A stretch of DNA of 64,000 nt from Ligula intestinalis. Its lineage: Eukaryota; Platyhelminthes; Cestoda; Diphyllobothriidea; Diphyllobothriidae. Within the stretch, counting starts at the first letter, position 1; every line of letters begins with the position of its first letter. Location of the stretch: the NCBI GenBank assembly GCA_036362985.1, contig JAYGXS010000008.1, forward strand, positions 22,969,562 through 23,033,561, given 5' to 3'. Positions 24,801 through 34,537 of the stretch are shown here, piece by piece. The notes below the pieces were generated by a model. It was given only the letters and a program-made list of their open reading frames with translations. It had not been told where the DNA came from and did no database searches. A program made the translations under genes and the position numbers.

Positions 24801-24984
24801 ATTTTTAGCGGCCTTTGAAAATTAAAGACATAGAAATTTTTAACAATTTTTTGCAAGCCCATACATATGCCCCCGTAAGTTTGTCGTTGCTGCTAACTCG
24901 AAAAATTCGCCAGGCAGAAGGCAACAGTCCAACCCGCGCATTATACGAAATGTTTGTATCTGATTGCCACGTTGTTGTCTGTTA
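21822..24984. other. Upstream flank of the Ig exon; no other gene seen
   Basis: This would hold the 5' UTR, promoter or an upstream intron of the minus-strand exon. A 164-codon minus ORF at 23852-24346 is the longest unexplained ORF in the window but has no domain I recognise and no splice-site support. A purine-rich GACAGAGAG run lies near 24.37 kb. Confidence 0.4.
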
Positions 24985-24999
24985 CTTAACGGAATGAGA

Positions 25000-26180
25000 T
25001 TGCGATAAGCTAAACGTCTTTTGTAGGGTAAAGATTCCTGACCGGTAACGAGTTTGGTCGCGCGCTTTTGGACCTTCTCGAGGTCATTTAGTTCTTTCGC
25101 GGTCCAAGGGTTCCATGCTTAGATTGCGAACTCCAATTTCGGCCGCACAAATGTTCCAAAGATCTTAGCAAAGCAGTCCTTATCGAAGGCACAGAAAGCT
25201 CTCTTGACAAGACACAGGACAAAAATCTCAAACTTGGCTACTTTTGCGCAGTGCAGCGAGGGCTTGAGAGACGTAGAGATCCATACTCCTAAATCTTTCT
25301 GCGCGTCCACTTCTTGCAGTTTGATGCCATTTAGGCTGTAAACCATGAGGTTCTGAGAGCTGGGACGGCCAACTCCTAGGGTACTGCATTGGTTCTCGTT
25401 AAACGGCAAAAGCCAGTCTTGAGGCCAAGTTTGAAGACGGTTTAGGTTTATCTGCAAACGTTCTTCGTCAGCTGAATTTCTGATGACGTTCCAAATCTTA
25501 CTGTCATTGGCAAACATAGCCACATCGCAGTCCACTTCACGGAAGGAGTCATCGACGCATAAAATGAACAGTATAGGGCCAAGGACAGAACATTGGGGGG
25601 CACCGCTCTCGACTGCAACGGCTGCCGACTTCTGGTCACAAATATGGACAGTCTGGGAGCGGCAAAGTAAGAAGCTTTGGATGCACTTCAGCAGATTTCC
25701 TCGAAAACCTAGTTGGCTGACTTTGTGCAGAAGTCGTTGATGTGTGACGCTATCAAAAGCCTTCTTGAAGTCCATGTAGACTACATGAAGCGGATTTCCT
25801 CCATCAACTACCCGAGTCCAGCGTTCCAAACAATGGAGCAGGTTCGTCACGCAGGACCTGCCTCCGCGGAACCCATGCTGCGCATCCGATAGAAGAAAAT
25901 GCTGCTCTAATAAACGCATCAGCTCTCGCTTTACGTCTTTTTTCATACTCTTGCAAGAGATCGAACTGAAGCAGTTTGATCTAGAACGGTTTGCAGAAAC
26001 CGTTCTGCCACCTTTATACAACGATGTGATCCGTGCGGATTTCCAATCGGCGGGTCAAGAACCTGCGTAGAATGAGGTACTGAAAAGCATAGAAAGCGGT
26101 TTGGCTAGCTACTCACCAAGTTCTTCCAGTAATTTAACGGGATGTCATCGGCACCAGATGATTTCAAGTCGTTTAGTGTC
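25000..26180 (-). pseudogene. CR1-like reverse transcriptase with mutated active site
   Basis: Upstream (26.18-26.02 kb) is SSGADDIPLNYWKNL, the fingers motif. The 300-codon frame 26021-25119 then gives AQHGFRGGRSCVTNLL, VVYMDFKKAFDSVTHQRLL (catalytic Asp motif), GAPQCSVLGPILFILCVDD and the thumb KDLGVWISTSLKPSLHC. The normally invariant PQGS is PQCS, and the catalytic FADD is FAND, replacing the first Asp by Asn. After a stop near 25119 the frame continues with AWNPWTAKELNDLEKVQKR. The Asp-to-Asn change alone should abolish polymerisation. Strand and order agree with the endonuclease and ORF1 remnants upstream. Confidence 0.85.
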
Positions 26181-26181
26181 A

Positions 26182-27548
26182 TTAACTCCTGAAGAACGGT
26201 TGCTTCGGCAAAGGCAACGTTTTCAATATTTGGACCGTCATTTTAGCCACAGTTTGGAGGGATGAATCCGATTTCAGTCGTAAAAAAAATTGTGAAAGAT
26301 GCTCAGCTTTTGCTCCATCCTCACTCATTTCTGTTCCATCGCTTGCCTTCAGCAGGGAAACTGGGTCCCGGTTTCGTGTGGTCTTCCTTAAGTAGCCATA
26401 AAATAGCTTCGGATTTTTAACTGCCCGGTTTAATAAATATTTTTCAAAATCTTGGCGCACTTTGAAGATAAGTCGCTTCAGAAGGTTCCTCTGCGTTTTG
26501 TATGCATTTAGAGATATCGGCTTTCTATCTGCTGTATATTTTCTCCACAACCTCCCCTTTTTATTTATCCCTTTCTTCAGCGCTTGAGTCAGCCACTGAG
26601 TTTTTTTGTTGAGCTTCTTCCGTGTAATCGGACAGTGGGTTCTCAGGACAGTATGCAATAACTCACTGAACCATTCCCAATCATCGGCTATATTGCCAGA
26701 AAAAACCGATTCCCAATTTATGTTGTTTATTGCGGCGTTCATTTGAGCAAAGTCACCTTGCCAAATATTCCTTCTAACCTTGGTGAGTTGTTCGTGTACC
26801 GAAAATATTAGATAGTCCCAATTAAGAACGATGTGATCACTACTACGTAGAGAAGGTAGAGATTGAACCTCGTCGATGCTGTCCAGCGATTTCGTAAGTA
26901 CCAGGTCTAGGCAGTTTGATTGCTGCCCCTCACGCATCCTGGTGGGAAATAGAACATGTTGACTGAGAGATGCATTAAGTGTCAGAGCTAGTAAACGCCA
27001 GTCGAATGCTTGCTCTGGGCCTCGTGCGTATGATGAACCCCAATCGATAAGCGGGGCATTGAAGTCTCCCATAATCAAGACGTCGGGCCGAGCAGCTAAT
27101 CTTCCTAACTCTTCTAGTAGACCAGTGTTAGCCTCGTGATCATGTCTAGGTGGTCGGTACATGGTCAGAACTTCCAGGCTGGGTAATTCCGGTACCTTTA
27201 TAGCAAGCCAGGTGGCCTCGGTACTGCAATGACACCGCGGTTATTTTCCGAGATTTGCAGTCCATGTTTGACGTAAGTTATAATTCCTATTCCTTGGCGC
27301 CCTCTGCTATCTCTCCGAAACAGATTAAAGCCAGGTAGTGCCACTTCGCGGTCATCCACGTTTTCAGACAGCCAGGTTTCTGGCAGAGAGATAAAGTCGA
27401 GAGAAAGGTCATATATCTGCACTTTCAGTTCATCTAACTTGGACAACAGACGCTTTGCGTTGGTGTAGAAGAATTTAAGTGACATATTTTTGGCGAATTT
27501 TGTTTCGGTAGAATTTGAACTTCGTTTGACTGCGGCTGTGTAAGCCAT
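26182..27548 (-). pseudogene. CR1-like APE endonuclease and linker
   Basis: Two frames together give a complete endonuclease. 27548-27198 gives FFYTNAKRLLSKLDEL, ISLPETWLSENV (catalytic Glu) and GFNLFRRDSRGRQGIGI. A frameshift near 27190 leads to 27162-26182 with MYRPPRHDHEANTGLL, IMGDFNAPLIDW and LRSSDHIVLNWD (catalytic Asp-His). The linker that follows has the long basic segment, including RKLNKKTQWLTQALKKGINK and a Trp-Arg-Lys/Tyr pattern, and ends with the SLLKASDGTEMSEDGAKAE block seen in CR1 proteins. The domain nicks the target site in this clade. The frameshift makes the copy non-functional. Confidence 0.85.
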
Positions 27549-27559
27549 GCTCAGGCCAT

Positions 27560-28092
27560 GCTCAGGCCATTGTTTGAAGTATTATGGGTTGGTTCGAGAG
27601 CCTCATATTCGTTTTAATAATCTTCCCGTTTGAGATTGCCAGGCTGGTCTCGCCATTTTACTTCTCGAAAGTAATTCTACTGCAAGTTCCCGAAGTTTTA
27701 ACCGTTCCGCTTGAGAGTACTCCGGCTGTAAAAAAACTGCGTTACGGGATTGACAAGAGCTGGTCTTTTTCGATAAAATCAGTTAAACGTGTTCCTCCTT
27801 TTGCATCATAATTTTTAAAGGTCGTGGTCGTGGCGAACCTGCGGCTTCTTCAGGCCTATTTCCGATCGGAAATGATTTAGTAACTGGAAATTCCAATCCT
27901 GGCTCGAACAGGTCGTTCAGAACACGACTGAGGGACGCCAGGTCCTCCTCGTTATGGCCTGAGCTGACTGAAGTACATTCTTCCAGACCCAGAACAATTA
28001 GACAGTTTTGTCGTCCTCGTGGGTGTTGGAAGACTTTTTCTTCAGTTTTTGCCATATTGGCATCTGTGAGACTTTAGCTCGGGATGGCCGAT
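27560..28092 (-). pseudogene. CR1-like ORF1, 3' part
   Basis: The frame 28055-27783 gives CLIVLGLEECTSVSSG, EEDLASLSRVLNDLFEPG and SPRPRPLKIMMQKEEHV. After a TAA it continues with SRNAVFLQPEYSQAERLKL and RELAVELL. This resembles the conserved C-terminal nucleic-acid-binding part of ORF1 proteins that accompany CR1-like elements in flatworms (from memory of the family, not a search). A second frame at 28128-27998 covers the part just upstream. The 28092 boundary is the junction with the RTE-like insertion. Confidence 0.6.
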
Positions 28093-31069
28093 GGCCAGCA
28101 TGGGCTTCATTTATGTTGCTACGTGTATTTGGGAGGCCAAGCCCTTCATTGTCGCGTGTCATTTCGGTGTTGCACACGGTCTCTGACGGTGGTTCGCGGG
28201 CAACATGAAGAAACTCACGGCGAACAGAGGGCAATGGCAGGTAACACCGGGGACGTCATCTGTAACAAAATTCCCAAGAACTTTCATGGACAATACGAAT
28301 ATCACGAATCTCAATACTGCTACGGCGTACCCGGGAAGCCACGCGCTCCGTGGTCGCCTGGTGCCCGGAATGTCAAATATGCAAGCCAGTACCCTAAATT
28401 CGCGACACACTTTGAACATCGGTTGCTGGAATGTGTGGACATTGCTTGATCCCAGCCGTCAAGCACTTCTTACACGCGCATTATGGGACTTTAAAGTAGA
28501 CGTTACCTGTCTGTCAGAAGTTCGTCTCCCAGACTCTGGAACGAGAGAAATCAAAGTCTCACAAGAGGATGCTGAGTACGTGCTCCTCCACAGCGGACCA
28601 CAAACAAACACAGGACTGCATAGGGTGTCAATAGCCATGAAAAAAAAGGTACATAACACTCGCTTAGCGTTTGAGCCTATCTCAGAGCGGATTTCCACAG
28701 CCCGTTTCAAAGGCACCATTGCAAATATGTCTATGGTTGCCATTCATGCCCGAACATTGTAAGCGGATGAAGCAGTTGAGACGGAGTTCGATGAACGCCT
28801 TCAAGCTACAGTGGCCAGGATACCCCCTAGAGTCTTGCTCTTCGTCGCCGGAGACTGGAATGCCAGGACTGGCCCGTGGGATGAAATCCTGAGACACGTC
28901 ATCGGAAAATACGGACTGGGCCAACGTTGCGACAATGGAGAACGATTGGTAACATGTTCTGATAACAACCATCTCGTCGTTACAACACTCGTTTTCAACA
29001 CTCTCATCGGCAGTTGCTAACATGGTATTCAAACTATGGTCGAACGGCAAACCAGATAAACTGCATCTAAGTTCGCTCAAGTTGGAACACCTCAGTATCC
29101 GACAGCCGCTCGTTTCGAGGTGCGGAAGTTGGGTCGGATCACGTACTTGTCCGTTCCCACTTTAAGCTCCGGTTTTCGAATCGAAGTAAGAAACTGTCCC
29201 CAAAACGTGTAAACGTTATGGCACTATCACACGCAAAAACCCATGTAGCGTTCAATGAAAGTCTCACTGCACGGATCCGAGATCAATCCACTGTTTGACT
29301 CGAACCTCCAGATGACGTCGATGATGAAACTTCGCCCAATACTCAGTGGCCACACTTGAGGGGCGCGCTACAAAGTGCGATGAATGTGAGCTTGCAACAA
29401 CAGGTTGTACCGTGGAAGGACTAGATCTCCACAACCACCCTCCATCTATCGGCACAAGCTAGACTCGCTCTGTTGTCAAACTCAGAGAACAACCGCTCAT
29501 TGAGACGCTAAACTACGCGATCAGCAAGATGCGACCGTCAGGACCATTGGACCGAGTTAGCTGGCTCCATGGAATCAGCTTCAAACTCTGGTAACTTCCA
29601 CCAGCTCTATTACCTTTCACCTACAGCATCAGGCAAATATAAACCGCCTTGCACTACCGTTCGGGATAACTCAGGTCAAGTGATAACTGATATGGCTGGC
29701 AAAATCGATCGATGGCGAGAGCACTTTAACGAGGTACTGGATCCGCTATGTGCGTTCAACAGCGAACCTACAGCTATCAACTGAAATTCCATACGGTAGT
29801 GACTGCGAGCCATCTACGAGATTTGAAGTGGAATCGGTATTACAACGATTAAAAGTTCGGAAGGTAGCGGGGGAAGATGGTTTCCCAGCAGAAGCCTACA
29901 AAACTAATTGTCCTGCTTTGACGGAATTACTATATCGACTGTACTCTACTAAATGGACTACCAAAGTCATCCCGACTGACTGGTCACTGTCCATTATTTT
30001 ACCGATACCAAAGCGCGGTGACAGGACATTATGCTCAAACTACCGCGGCATCAACCTCATAGATATAGCCGCCAAAGTGTTTTGGACCATCCTTTTCCGT
30101 AGATTTTCGACTGAGCGCAATCTTCGTACTCATCCTAACCAAGGAGGATTTCGTCCAGGTAGAGGATTATTGACCAGATCTTCATTCTACGCCGCATACT
30201 AGAGCACAGACATCAAAACCAACATTTCACTACCGCCTGTTTTATCGACTTCAAAACCGCCTTTGATTCTATTGACAGAGAAGCTTTATGGCAAGTCTTG
30301 CTTGCTGAGGGTTCCCCACTAAAATTGCTCAATTTTATCAAAACTTACCATGGCACAACATCAGCCCGAGTAAAAACCCTTGGTGAAGAGTCAACTTCTT
30401 TCCCTCTGACTTGTGGAGTTCGACAAGGGTGCCCTCTTTCTCCAGTTCTCTTCAACGTCTTGATAGACTGGGTAATGCATCAGTCAATTATACCTGACAG
30501 TGGATGTGAAATAAGCTCTGAATTCAGAGCACCTGACATTGTCGTACTCGGTAAAACTCCTCAATCACTACAGCCAACGCTAGACCGAATCACCGGCTTC
30601 GCGGCAACTGTTGGTCTGACAATTAATGTGCGCAAGACGAAGCTACTGACTACGTATCTTGGCGCAACACAACCACTGTTTATCAGCGGTCAACCCATTG
30701 AAGAAGTTAGCTGCTTCCGCTATTTGGGTTCGAATATGCTAGCTAATGGACAGGCCAAAGACGAAATCAAGAACCGAATCGCGCAGGCTAGAAATGCATT
30801 TAGGCTGCCAGCCAGGCCACTCTGGTCTCGCTCAGACATCAGTTTACGTACTAAGGTGCTGATATACAAAGCATCAATCAGACCGGTGTTATTATATCCC
30901 TGCGAAACATGGCCAGTGAGAAAGGCAGACATCCTATCGCTCGAAGTCTTTGACCGTTGGTGTCTTCGACACCTCTTAAGAGTCTTCTGGCAGGATCGAA
31001 TCTACAATGTTGAGCTATACCGCAGATGTTTCAAACTACAAAGTCTAGCATCGCACATCCAGCATCGCC
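28093..31069 (+). mobile_element. RTE-like non-LTR retrotransposon inserted in CR1 ORF1
   Basis: A plus-strand endonuclease and reverse transcriptase unit sits head-to-head within the minus-strand CR1 element. It is bounded by GCCGAT at 28087-28092 and again at 31064-31069. The six bases may be a target-site duplication, or microhomology at a deletion, because the RTE protein similarity (SHIQHRRL) runs into the second copy and then stops. The expected LRWLGHV-type continuation and the 3' UTR are missing. A leader of about 110 bp precedes the coding region. Confidence 0.75.
28205..29180 (+). pseudogene. RTE-like APE endonuclease
   Basis: The frame gives HTLNIGCWNVWTL (metal-site Asn), VTCLSEVRLPDSG (catalytic Glu) and FKGTIANMSMVAIHA. 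After an in-frame TAA at 28760-28762 it gives LLFVAGDWNARTGP (Asp and Asn) and KYGLGQRCDNGERLV. A frameshift near 29010 leads to VGSDHVLVRSHF, the catalytic Asp-His motif. The NIGCWNV, GDWNARTG and GxxNDNG/xDNGERL features are typical of RTE-clade endonucleases (the group often mis-annotated as craniofacial development protein 2). The copy is dead because of the stop and frameshift. Confidence 0.8.
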
Positions 31070-31072
31070 GAT
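29569..31072 (+). pseudogene. RTE-like reverse transcriptase with deleted catalytic box
   Basis: Fingers: VRKVAGEDGFPAEAYK, LSIILPIPKRGDRTLCSNY and RGINLIDIAAKVFWTIL. After a frameshift near 30165 the palm continues with ACFIDFKTAFDSIDREALW (catalytic Asp) and CGVRQGCPLSPVLFNVL. The expected YADD box is replaced by EFRAPDIVVLGK at about 30520-30556. This looks like a short in-frame deletion that removes the tyrosine-alanine-aspartate part and leaves one Asp. Thumb: KTKLLTTYL, CFRYLGSNMLANGQ and the LYPCETWPVRKADI block that is typical of RTE/CR1-group enzymes. Similarity stops abruptly near 31072 where CR1 ORF1 sequence begins on the other strand. Confidence 0.85.
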
Positions 31073-31650
31073 TGCCTCAGAATCCGTGTCTGCGATCTGG
31101 GAGCTTGGGCTGGCAGTGGGCCTCGAGCTCGGACTGGCTGCGGCCAATATTTTGCCAGTATAAACTTTGCTGCCGTCACTAAGGGTGCTCGCGAGGTCAG
31201 GCACTGCAGCTTTAGGAACCTTCACACTAGGTGTTGGCACAGTCTTGTCATTTTTATGAGAGCCTTAGGTTTTGGTGGTGATCGAGCCATCTCTTTGTTG
31301 TCCACAGCGGGTGTATTCGAATATGCCTCCACTCTGGCTGCATGATCAACTATGGGGGCGTGTTCTTTAGGTATAGGCACACTCGTGGCTTTCTGATTTA
31401 TTCTACACGTAAGCGCGGCACCTGTTAGGTTTTCTGTTGAGATGAGGGTCCGTGGGATAAAAACGTTCATGCTTTTCATTGCTTTCTCGAGTTTTTTTCT
31501 TTGAATAAAGGGTCTGCAGCCTAAACTCCTGCACATCTTTCATTACGTCAAAAAGTCCATCAAACTTTGAGGCTAGCACGTCATATCCGTTGCAATAGTC
31601 TACTGCTTGCGCCGGTCGCACCCAATTAGTAAGACTTTTGGATCTTGTCT
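31070..31650 (-). pseudogene. CR1-like ORF1, 5' part
   Basis: Three overlapping frames carry one protein. The first (31621 downward) has VLASKFDGLFDVMKDVQEF and RLQTLYSKKK. The second (31536-31222) is a Ser/Pro/Lys-rich segment. The third (31240-31070) has SSRPTASPSSQIADTDSEA and stops at the RTE junction. The low-complexity, basic and Ser-rich character fits the N-terminal half of an ORF1 protein. Continuation at 28.09 kb on the same strand supports a single ancestral ORF1 split by the RTE-like insertion. ORF1 identity is inferred from position and character. Confidence 0.5.
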
Positions 31651-31659
31651 CTCACTGTG

Positions 31660-31735
31660 CGTCAGTGGCGTAATGGTTAGAGACGAGGCCTCGTGATGGA
31701 GTGGTTTAGAGTTCGAGCCCATCTCGCGCCAAATT
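31660..31735 (+). repeat. tRNA-like module (pol III box A/box B), SINE head or 5' flank
   Basis: TGGCGTAATGGTTAGAG resembles box A of a tRNA (TGGCNNAGTGG). GAGTTCGAGCCC, about 40 bases on, resembles box B (GGTTCGANTCC). The segment ends CTCGCGCCA. I could not fold a clean cloverleaf, so it is more likely a decayed tRNA-derived SINE head than a tRNA gene. It abuts the 5' end of the CR1-like element. Confidence 0.4.
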
Positions 31736-32580
31736 TTGCATTTCGCTTCAGGTCTGTTTAACTGCGGACAACAATTGTATTTTCAGCATACGTGGTTTTA
31801 AGCCTAAGGCTTAGCTTTGCTGATATAAGAATCCTTTAGAAGTCGAATTTCTTTACTTAAGACGATTTGTTTTTAGAATTTTAGCAGCAGAACTTTGACA
31901 GACTACTAGATAAATGTCTAAACTTGCAAACTTAGTTCAGGGTTGATAAAAATAGGCGTTAAAGCCGACTTAGTTTAGTTTCTAACTATGCAGTAGATTA
32001 TTCCAATACTGGTATCAAAAAAAAAATGTGATATAATATAATGCGGCGACTCAGCCTTTGTCGTTTTCTCCATGAATACTCCTCAGAAATCTCAACGAGA
32101 TTGATTTGGACAGATAAACTGTGCAATCTAAGCCAATAATTCCAGCAGGATGCTCGCTTTGGAGAAAATTTCTGGTCGAACAGTAAGACTATCGTAGGGA
32201 TTTGGACGGAGGATCGTTGCCAAACAGTGTTTTTGATCCAATTTTCGTCTTTTGACAGTTTATTTCAGTGTTAAACTTGAATTTATTTCACCTTCGTTTT
32301 GCTTGAAAATTCAAACCGCGCTTCATGACCAGTATGTGGGCCGTGACCAGCTGAAATTGAATCAAAAGTGGTGAAACTGGACTTGCTGATTGCTGAATTA
32401 GCTGACTTCCTGAAACTGAAATTAGGCGACATGTTGGCCTCTACAAGTTGCTTTGGGCAAATTGAGCCTCAACAAGCAACGGAATTGTTGCGAACTGATA
32501 AAACCCAATGCGTAGGACGAAATCGCGGCGATTAATGACACTTGCTGATAATTATAGTGCGGTCGCGTGGCCGCTATGAT
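31736..32580. other. Unannotated stretch
   Basis: No gene or repeat terminus that I can support. It is moderately AT-rich and may be the body of the tRNA-like repeat at its left. Confidence 0.4.
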
Positions 32581-32775
32581 CTGTACATACTGCGTTACCT
32601 GTGCATGTATTACCCTTATCTGTGCAGGTATCTCCCCGTTGAGTGGTTTTCTCTGATGAGGGGTTCCAAACACAATTCGAAACGTCAAGCAAATAAACCT
32701 CTTCTTTCAGTGATGGCATCTTCTACTTTTGAACTGCTTCCTTGAACTTGCCTGTTCACTTCGTTGGCAAATATT
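32580..32775 (+). repeat. PLE terminal fragment carrying a hammerhead-type motif
   Basis: This shares with other PLE ends in the window TGTGCATGTATTACCCTTA and TGTGCAGGTATCTCC, then the hammerhead-like core, CAAATAAA, and a tail CAGTGATGGCATCTTCT and GAACTGCTTCCTTGAAC. Confidence 0.65.
32653..32686 (+). ncRNA. Hammerhead-ribozyme-type motif, core intact
   Basis: CTGATGA (32653-32659) is followed by GGGGTTCC ... AATTC, which can pair to form helix II. Then come GAAA (32679-32682), C, and the cleavage-type triplet GTC (32684-32686). Minimal type I hammerheads with almost no helix III are established in the flanking repeats of metazoan PLEs and are thought to act as dimers. The palindromic ACGT between GAAA and C fits dimer pairing. 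Activity is not shown here. Confidence 0.6.
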
Positions 32776-32829
32776 GACTCATCAATTGCGATTAATTGCC
32801 CGGTGTGCGAGCCGTGATCTGTTGAACTT

Positions 32830-33480
32830 TCATAACACGGGTTGAATTAGCTGTGATGATTTCTCGGCCATCCGCTTCCACGGTGTTCGCGTTAGACGCG
32901 CGGTGGCCTTTGCCTTCCCCAAGAAGCAACTTGTTTCGGCCAAATTGAGTCTTATCACTAAATATGGATTGGGTAGGTCATTGCACTTTTTTATGGACTG
33001 GGGGCCCTTGAACACTGACTCAAGTAACTCGCGACCCACACGGTTTTCATCTCGTGCGAGAATGTCTACCTCATCAAATTTGAATGTGTGGCCTGGTGTC
33101 GCACTGCTGTCGCATGTTTGGCAATTCACTTCTAGCGACGTATTCCAGTTTTTCTGACGTATTTGCCTTAACGTAACTGTAACAGATCCTATAGATGAGT
33201 TCGGGTGTTCCTCTCCGTACAAGTGGGACTTTTAGTTGATGCCCGATGGTTGTCATCGGCCAGTGTGCGCCTCCAAGTCAAAGTGGTGCATAGGGTGCCG
33301 TCGGCCTTAGAAACGTGTTTGGCGTTCGAAATCGCTTGCAAAGACTTAGGATCGGTGCGGTTTTTTGCCTGCCTTGTTTGTGTATGCACGGATTTAAGAA
33401 GATGCATGGAAAGACAGTTTTTTTCGGAAAACCTGTCGCGAAAATATGACATGTTTGCTACTCTGTCTTCCGGCTCCCTG
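32830..33480 (-). pseudogene. Penelope-like element, linker and GIY-YIG C-terminus
   Basis: On the minus strand the linker gives NRTDPKSLQAISNAKHVSK. Then come TPELIYRICYSYVKANTSEK, a degraded GIY-YIG entry, and GHTFKFDEVDILARDENRV. The C-terminal block RELLESVFKGPQSIKKCND follows, with LPNPYLVIRLNL. The conserved catalytic-region Glu (in LES) is kept. No reverse transcriptase palm lies upstream. Instead a plus-strand hammerhead-type motif (33510-33543) lies antisense at the 5' side of this fragment. The copy is therefore 5' truncated with an inverted terminal fragment at the truncation. It forms a direct repeat with the fragment at 33.64-34.30 kb. Confidence 0.75.
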
Positions 33481-33509
33481 CGTATGAATTACCCCTTTTG
33501 CTTTTGTCC

Positions 33510-33543
33510 CTGATGATGGGTCCGCGACGAATTTCGAAACGTC
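33510..33543 (+). ncRNA. Hammerhead-type motif, core intact, weak helix II
   Basis: CTGATGA (33510-33516), GGGTCC and GAATTTC that can pair partly, GAAAC (33536-33540) and GTC (33541-33543), followed by AGACAAATAAA. Core residues match the hammerhead consensus. An extra base makes helix II imperfect. Confidence 0.55.
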
Positions 33544-33639
33544 AGACAAATAAAAGTCTGTCTCGCTGAACAGTCTTTCAAATTACTTCCTCTGACTCAT
33601 ATCTTTGTTCTTTTTGAATGAAATTCTGCTGCGAAAATG

Positions 33640-34300
33640 CTTAAGTCATCGTTTAAAATGGAGGCACATAGCCTTTGTATTGGATATGGAGTGTATAGGT
33701 TATTACACTTGTTTATAGACTGGGGTCCTTTAACCATGACTCGAGTTAATCGCGATTCTCACGTCCGTCAACTCTCAGGGGAATGTGGACCTCATAAAAT
33801 TTGAATGTGTGGCCAGTCTCATCGAATGAGCCGCAACGTGAGAATTGGCGTCATTTCTCAGCATTGCAGTCGCTTGTTCGGCAAATCTTGTCTAGATCAG
33901 TATTTAAGCTTCTCCAATCAAGTGGATTTGTCCGCAACTGCATCAACCTCTTAAGAGGATTCCGATTATTACTGCCTAATAGTGCGTCTTTTGATTTCAA
34001 TATCTGATGCCATATACTTGCCTCCAGCCTGTGTGCGAGAATGCGGCCGAGAGCCTCAGAAATGCTTTTGACATAAAGGATCGCTCGCAAAAATTTGAGG
34101 TCAGTCCGATTTTTTCGCTCAACGCGTTTTGTCTACACACCGGTGAAGGATATTGCATGGGACAGTCATTTTCATCGAAGACCCGTCGAAGATAGTGCAA
34201 GTTTTTCTTTTGACTCCCTGAGTATGAATATCCCGTTTCTGCTATTGTCTCTGATGATGGGTCCGAGACAGACTTCAAAATGACAGGCAAAAAAAATTTC
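33640..34300 (-). pseudogene. Penelope-like element, thumb, linker and GIY-YIG remnant (tandem copy)
   Basis: The minus strand gives LHYLRRVFDENDCPMQY, matching the end of the PLE reverse transcriptase thumb. It continues with SISEALGRILAHRLEASIW and HQILKSKDALLGS, the linker with the DAL-P motif, then the remains of the GIY-YIG domain and GHTFKFYEVHIPLR. Stops and frame changes are frequent. Nucleotide blocks such as TTTGAATGTGTGGCC and TGGACTGGGG(G)CC/TAGACTGGGGTCC show it is a direct repeat of the 32.95-33.57 kb fragment. A plus-strand decayed hammerhead-type motif lies antisense at 34251-34285. Confidence 0.7.
34251..34285 (+). ncRNA. Decayed hammerhead-type motif
   Basis: CTGATGA (34251-34257) is intact, but the 3' core reads CAAAATGAC where GAAACGTC is expected. 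The invariant G12 and the cleavage triplet are lost, so it should be inactive. Confidence 0.5.
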
Positions 34301-34537
34301 TGTGGCAGCTATCACTTTTATGTCTTCTGATCCAATATTTCGCTTGTTTTTAATAAATTGCTATATAAATTGCAACTATGCGTAAGTATTTTTTTTTAAA
34401 CAAACACGCATTTCAAAATTTGTGCTAACATTTCATGAGATATCACATATACTGTTTAAAAATTAAGATACCATTTTACTGGAAGTCCACCAGCGGCCTC
34501 CACATATGATTCTGCTTGCGATAGTATTACAGAGCAT

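Larger units (their letters stand above)
24985..31650 (-). mobile_element. CR1-like non-LTR retrotransposon, split by an RTE-like insertion
   Basis: On the minus strand, from high to low coordinates: ORF1 5' part (31.65-31.07 kb), a 3-kb interruption by a plus-strand RTE-like element, ORF1 3' part (28.09-27.56 kb), endonuclease (27.55-26.8 kb) and reverse transcriptase (26.2-25.0 kb). The last recognisable CR1 motif is EKVQKRATKLVTG followed by SLPYKRRLAYRNL at about 24985, so the C-terminal [12 protein letters not shown] block and the 3' UTR are missing. Loss of the 3' end is unusual for a LINE, which normally loses the 5' end, and points to a later deletion. Confidence 0.8.

Noticed and set aside
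31660..31735. Functional tRNA gene
   Set aside because: Box A and box B are recognisable, but acceptor, D and T stems do not pair properly.
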